Positions 6,106 through 6,887 of a DNA stretch of 6,887 nt are shown piece after piece; position 1 is the stretch's first letter; each line of letters begins with the position of its first letter. The notes beneath the pieces are model-generated. The model made no database searches and was not told where the DNA came from. It saw nothing but the letters and a program-made list of their open reading frames with translations. Both the position numbers and the translations under genes were made by a program. Source of the DNA: Anaerolineae bacterium (lineage in GTDB: Bacteria > Chloroflexota > Anaerolineae > JADYZS01); assembly GCA_020853075.1 (NCBI GenBank), contig JADYZS010000053.1:1-6887 (forward strand). Reading direction: 5' to 3'.

Positions 6106-6588
6106 TTACGACTGTGCTGTTGTAGGTGACAGAGATCTGTTAAGATAGAACTGCTCAATTTCACCTAAACGCGCCACGCAGGCGCGATCTTCCTCGGTTG
6201 GTCCCCAGGGTGGCGTAGCGAACCAGGCCGCCAAAATCTCTTTGGCGACAGCCTCAGAAGTAGCGCGGAGGCTCATCGCCAGGATATTGGCGTGGTTCCA
6301 CAAGCGCGCGCCCTTTGCCGTCTCCGCATCGTGGCACAGCGCAGCGCGAATACCGGGGACCTTGTTGGCTGCCATGCTGACGCCTGTGCCCGTCCAGCAA
6401 AGGACAACCCCTTCGTCACAGTGTCCCTCGGAGACCTGTTCGGCTACGGCACGTGCTACCTCCGGCCACGCATCTTTATTTCCCGCCAAAGGGCCGAAGA
6501 GTGTGACCTGAAGGCCGCGCTTCTGCAATTCTTCTACCACCGTATCCGTCAAATGAGTCCGCTCATCGCTCCCGACAGCAATTCTCAT
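6106..6588 (-). CDS. RpiB/LacA/LacB-family sugar-phosphate isomerase
   Basis: A 160-residue protein with the RpiB fold over its whole usual length. RpiB interconverts ribose-5-phosphate and ribulose-5-phosphate; relatives act on other sugar phosphates. The catalytic-Cys position is kept as Cys64 in VLCWTGTGVSMAANK (62-76), followed by PGIRAALCHDAETA and WNHANILAMSLR (97-108). Compared with E. coli RpiB the DH pair (Asp9-His10) reads Asp8-Glu9 (SDERT), the ring-opening His99 position is Trp97, and the Gly after the Cys is Trp65. This points to a distinct subfamily whose substrate may not be ribose-5-phosphate, so I give no rpiB symbol. AAGGG lies 9 nt before the ATG and a good promoter lies upstream. 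It is the first gene of the operon, 19 bp before the HDOD gene. Its link to cell-wall synthesis is unclear. Confidence 0.88.
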   Translation of the reverse strand: MRIAVGSDERTHLTDTVVEELQKRGLQVTLFGPLAGNKDAWPEVARAVAEQVSEGHCDEGVVLCWTGTGVSMAANKVPGIRAALCHDAETAKGARLWNHANILAMSLRATSEAVAKEILAAWFATPPWGPTEEDRACVARLGEIEQFYLNRSLSPTTAQS

Positions 6589-6641
6589 CCTGTTCTACCC
6601 TTAACGTCCAGCGCCGACTGCAAGAATACACCACTGTCCAG

Positions 6642-6670
6642 ATTGTATCACAAGTGGGGAGCCGTCGCAA
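6642..6670 (-). promoter_or_regulatory. sigma70-type promoter of the operon
   Basis: Read on the minus strand: -35 TTGCGA (6670-6665), 17-bp spacer, -10 TACAAT (6647-6642) preceded by TGA, which gives an extended -10. Transcription would begin near 6635, leaving a leader of about 47 nt before the ATG at 6588. Confidence 0.6.
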
Positions 6671-6679
6671 GGGGTTGCG
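6666..6679. repeat. palindrome CGCAA-GGGG-TTGCG over the operon -35
   Basis: Perfect 5-bp arms with a 4-bp centre overlap the -35 box of the minus-strand operon promoter. The position suits a repressor or activator site, but the repeat is short. Confidence 0.3.
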
Positions 6680-6710
6680 GTTCGTTCAGGCAAGATGTCG
6701 CCGGTGAGTT

Positions 6711-6736
6711 GATACGAAACGCTTGACAGCCGTATC
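6711..6736. promoter_or_regulatory. operator-like dyad GATACG-14-CGTATC
   Basis: Perfect 6-bp arms (6711-6716 and 6731-6736) flank the TTGACA box of the plus-strand promoter (6723-6728), so the -35 lies within the 14-bp centre of symmetry. A dimeric repressor bound here would block RNA polymerase. The binding protein is unknown. Confidence 0.4.
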
Positions 6737-6751
6737 GCCGTAGATTATACT
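6723..6751 (+). promoter_or_regulatory. strong sigma70-type promoter reading rightward
   Basis: TTGACA (6723-6728), exact 17-bp spacer, TATACT (6746-6751). This is the best promoter match in the window. The start site would be near 6758, and the transcript leaves the window on the right. Confidence 0.7.
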
Positions 6752-6756
6752 CTCAT

Positions 6757-6813
6757 CCTATCTCGCATTTAGACAAAAGATAGGGCGGTCTGCTATGTGA
6801 GCGAGACCGTCCT
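6757..6813 (+). other. structured 5' leader with overlapping hairpins
   Basis: Directly after the predicted start site, CCTATCT (6757-6763) can pair with AGATAGG (6778-6784). A stronger hairpin follows: AGGGCGGTCT (6782-6791) pairs with AGACCGTCCT (6804-6813) with one G-U pair, extended by GCT/AGC across a single bulged G and closed by an ATGTG loop. The two stems share 6782-6784, so they compete at their junction. No U-run follows, so this is not a standard terminator. It may be a regulatory leader, part of a non-coding RNA or the end of a mobile element. Confidence 0.4.
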
Positions 6814-6830
6814 GTGGTAGAACTTGGAGT

Positions 6831-6887
6831 GTGAACCACCAAGAGACTACCTCAGAGAACCTTAACAGGATTATCGAGTTTCGTCAA
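6831..6887 (+). CDS. possible N-terminus of a gene cut by the window end
   Basis: From a GTG at 6831 a frame stays open for 19 codons to the window edge, reading NHQETTSENLNRIIEFRQ after the start residue. The composition is protein-like, and a strong promoter lies about 75 bp upstream. GGAG (6826-6829) is only one nucleotide from the GTG, which is too close for a normal SD, so the true start may differ. The IIEFRQ motif faintly recalls the start of some DDE transposases, but that is a vague impression from memory over 19 residues. No function is assigned. Confidence 0.3.
   Translation, partial: MNHQETTSENLNRIIEFRQ

Larger units (their letters stand above)
1295..6588 (-). other. predicted four-gene operon rpiB-like / HDOD / pseudokinase / murF-alr
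   Basis: Four minus-strand genes follow one another with gaps of 19, 7 and 9 bp and no terminator-like hairpin between them. A single good promoter lies upstream at 6642-6670. The first two genes have recognisable SD sequences. The kinase-like gene and murF-alr have weak or no SD and start 7-9 bp after the preceding stop, so they are probably translationally coupled. Co-transcription is inferred from spacing only. Confidence 0.75.

Noticed and set aside
6087..6164. N-terminal extension of the HDOD protein from the ATG at 6164
   Set aside because: It would overlap the isomerase gene by 59 bp and lacks the strong SD seen before the ATG at 6086; the extra 26 residues are not part of the HDOD domain.
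6744..6749. Perfect TATAAT on the minus strand overlapping the plus-strand -10
   Set aside because: No acceptable -35 is found at 16-19 bp; the promoter at 6642-6670 is better placed for the operon.
6782..6843. T-box-like or terminator reading of the right-edge hairpins
   Set aside because: A GTGTGAACCACC stretch only loosely resembles the T-box antiterminator, the distance from the predicted transcript start is too short for a T-box, and no U-run follows the hairpins.
1..6887. CRISPR array, tRNA or rRNA genes
   Set aside because: I saw no regularly spaced direct repeats outside the coding hexapeptide repeat, and no recognisable tRNA or rRNA segment.

Overview
The window looks like a GC-rich bacterial chromosome segment in which Shine-Dalgarno (SD) sequences are used. 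The gene mix is an HDOD-domain protein, a Ser/Thr-kinase-fold protein, a MurF-alanine racemase fusion and an RpiB-family isomerase. This would fit a member of Chloroflexota or a similar phylum, but that is inference from style and gene content. MurF-Alr fusions are best known from Bacteroidota, yet the high GC and the SD sequences argue against that phylum.

Left part (1-1281): a small minus-strand XRE-type helix-turn-helix gene of the kind that is usually the antitoxin of a HigBA/RelBE-like pair, here with no toxin beside it. A 184-bp divergent intergenic region follows. Next comes a plus-strand integral membrane protein, possibly RDD-like, of visibly lower GC than the genes to its right. It converges on the main operon, with only 13 bp between the two stop codons.

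Main part (1295-6588, minus strand): four tightly packed genes that probably form one operon, transcribed right to left: RpiB/LacAB-family isomerase, HDOD protein, pseudokinase with a Met-Pro hexapeptide-repeat tail, and an 853-residue MurF-Alr fusion. Gaps are 19, 7 and 9 bp. A good promoter (TTGCGA, 17 bp, TGA-TACAAT) lies just upstream of the first gene. The last gene combines alanine racemase (makes D-Ala) with a MurF-type ligase domain (adds D-Ala-D-Ala to the peptidoglycan precursor). The two middle genes are signalling-type proteins, so the operon suggests a regulated cell-wall precursor module.

The most unusual signals are in this operon. The kinase domain has lost the beta-3 Lys, the HRD Asp and the DFG Asp but keeps its structural motifs. 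The MurF half keeps its P-loop, carbamylated-Lys position and several Mur-ligase invariants, but has lost the paired Asn of the GxHNxxN motif and the Asn residues of the GNxNN and YNANP motifs, although its reading frame is intact.

Right edge (6589-6887): divergent promoters. The plus-strand promoter is near consensus (TTGACA, 17 bp, TATACT), has a perfect inverted repeat centred on its -35 box, and is followed by a strong hairpin leader and a possible start of a coding region cut off by the window end.
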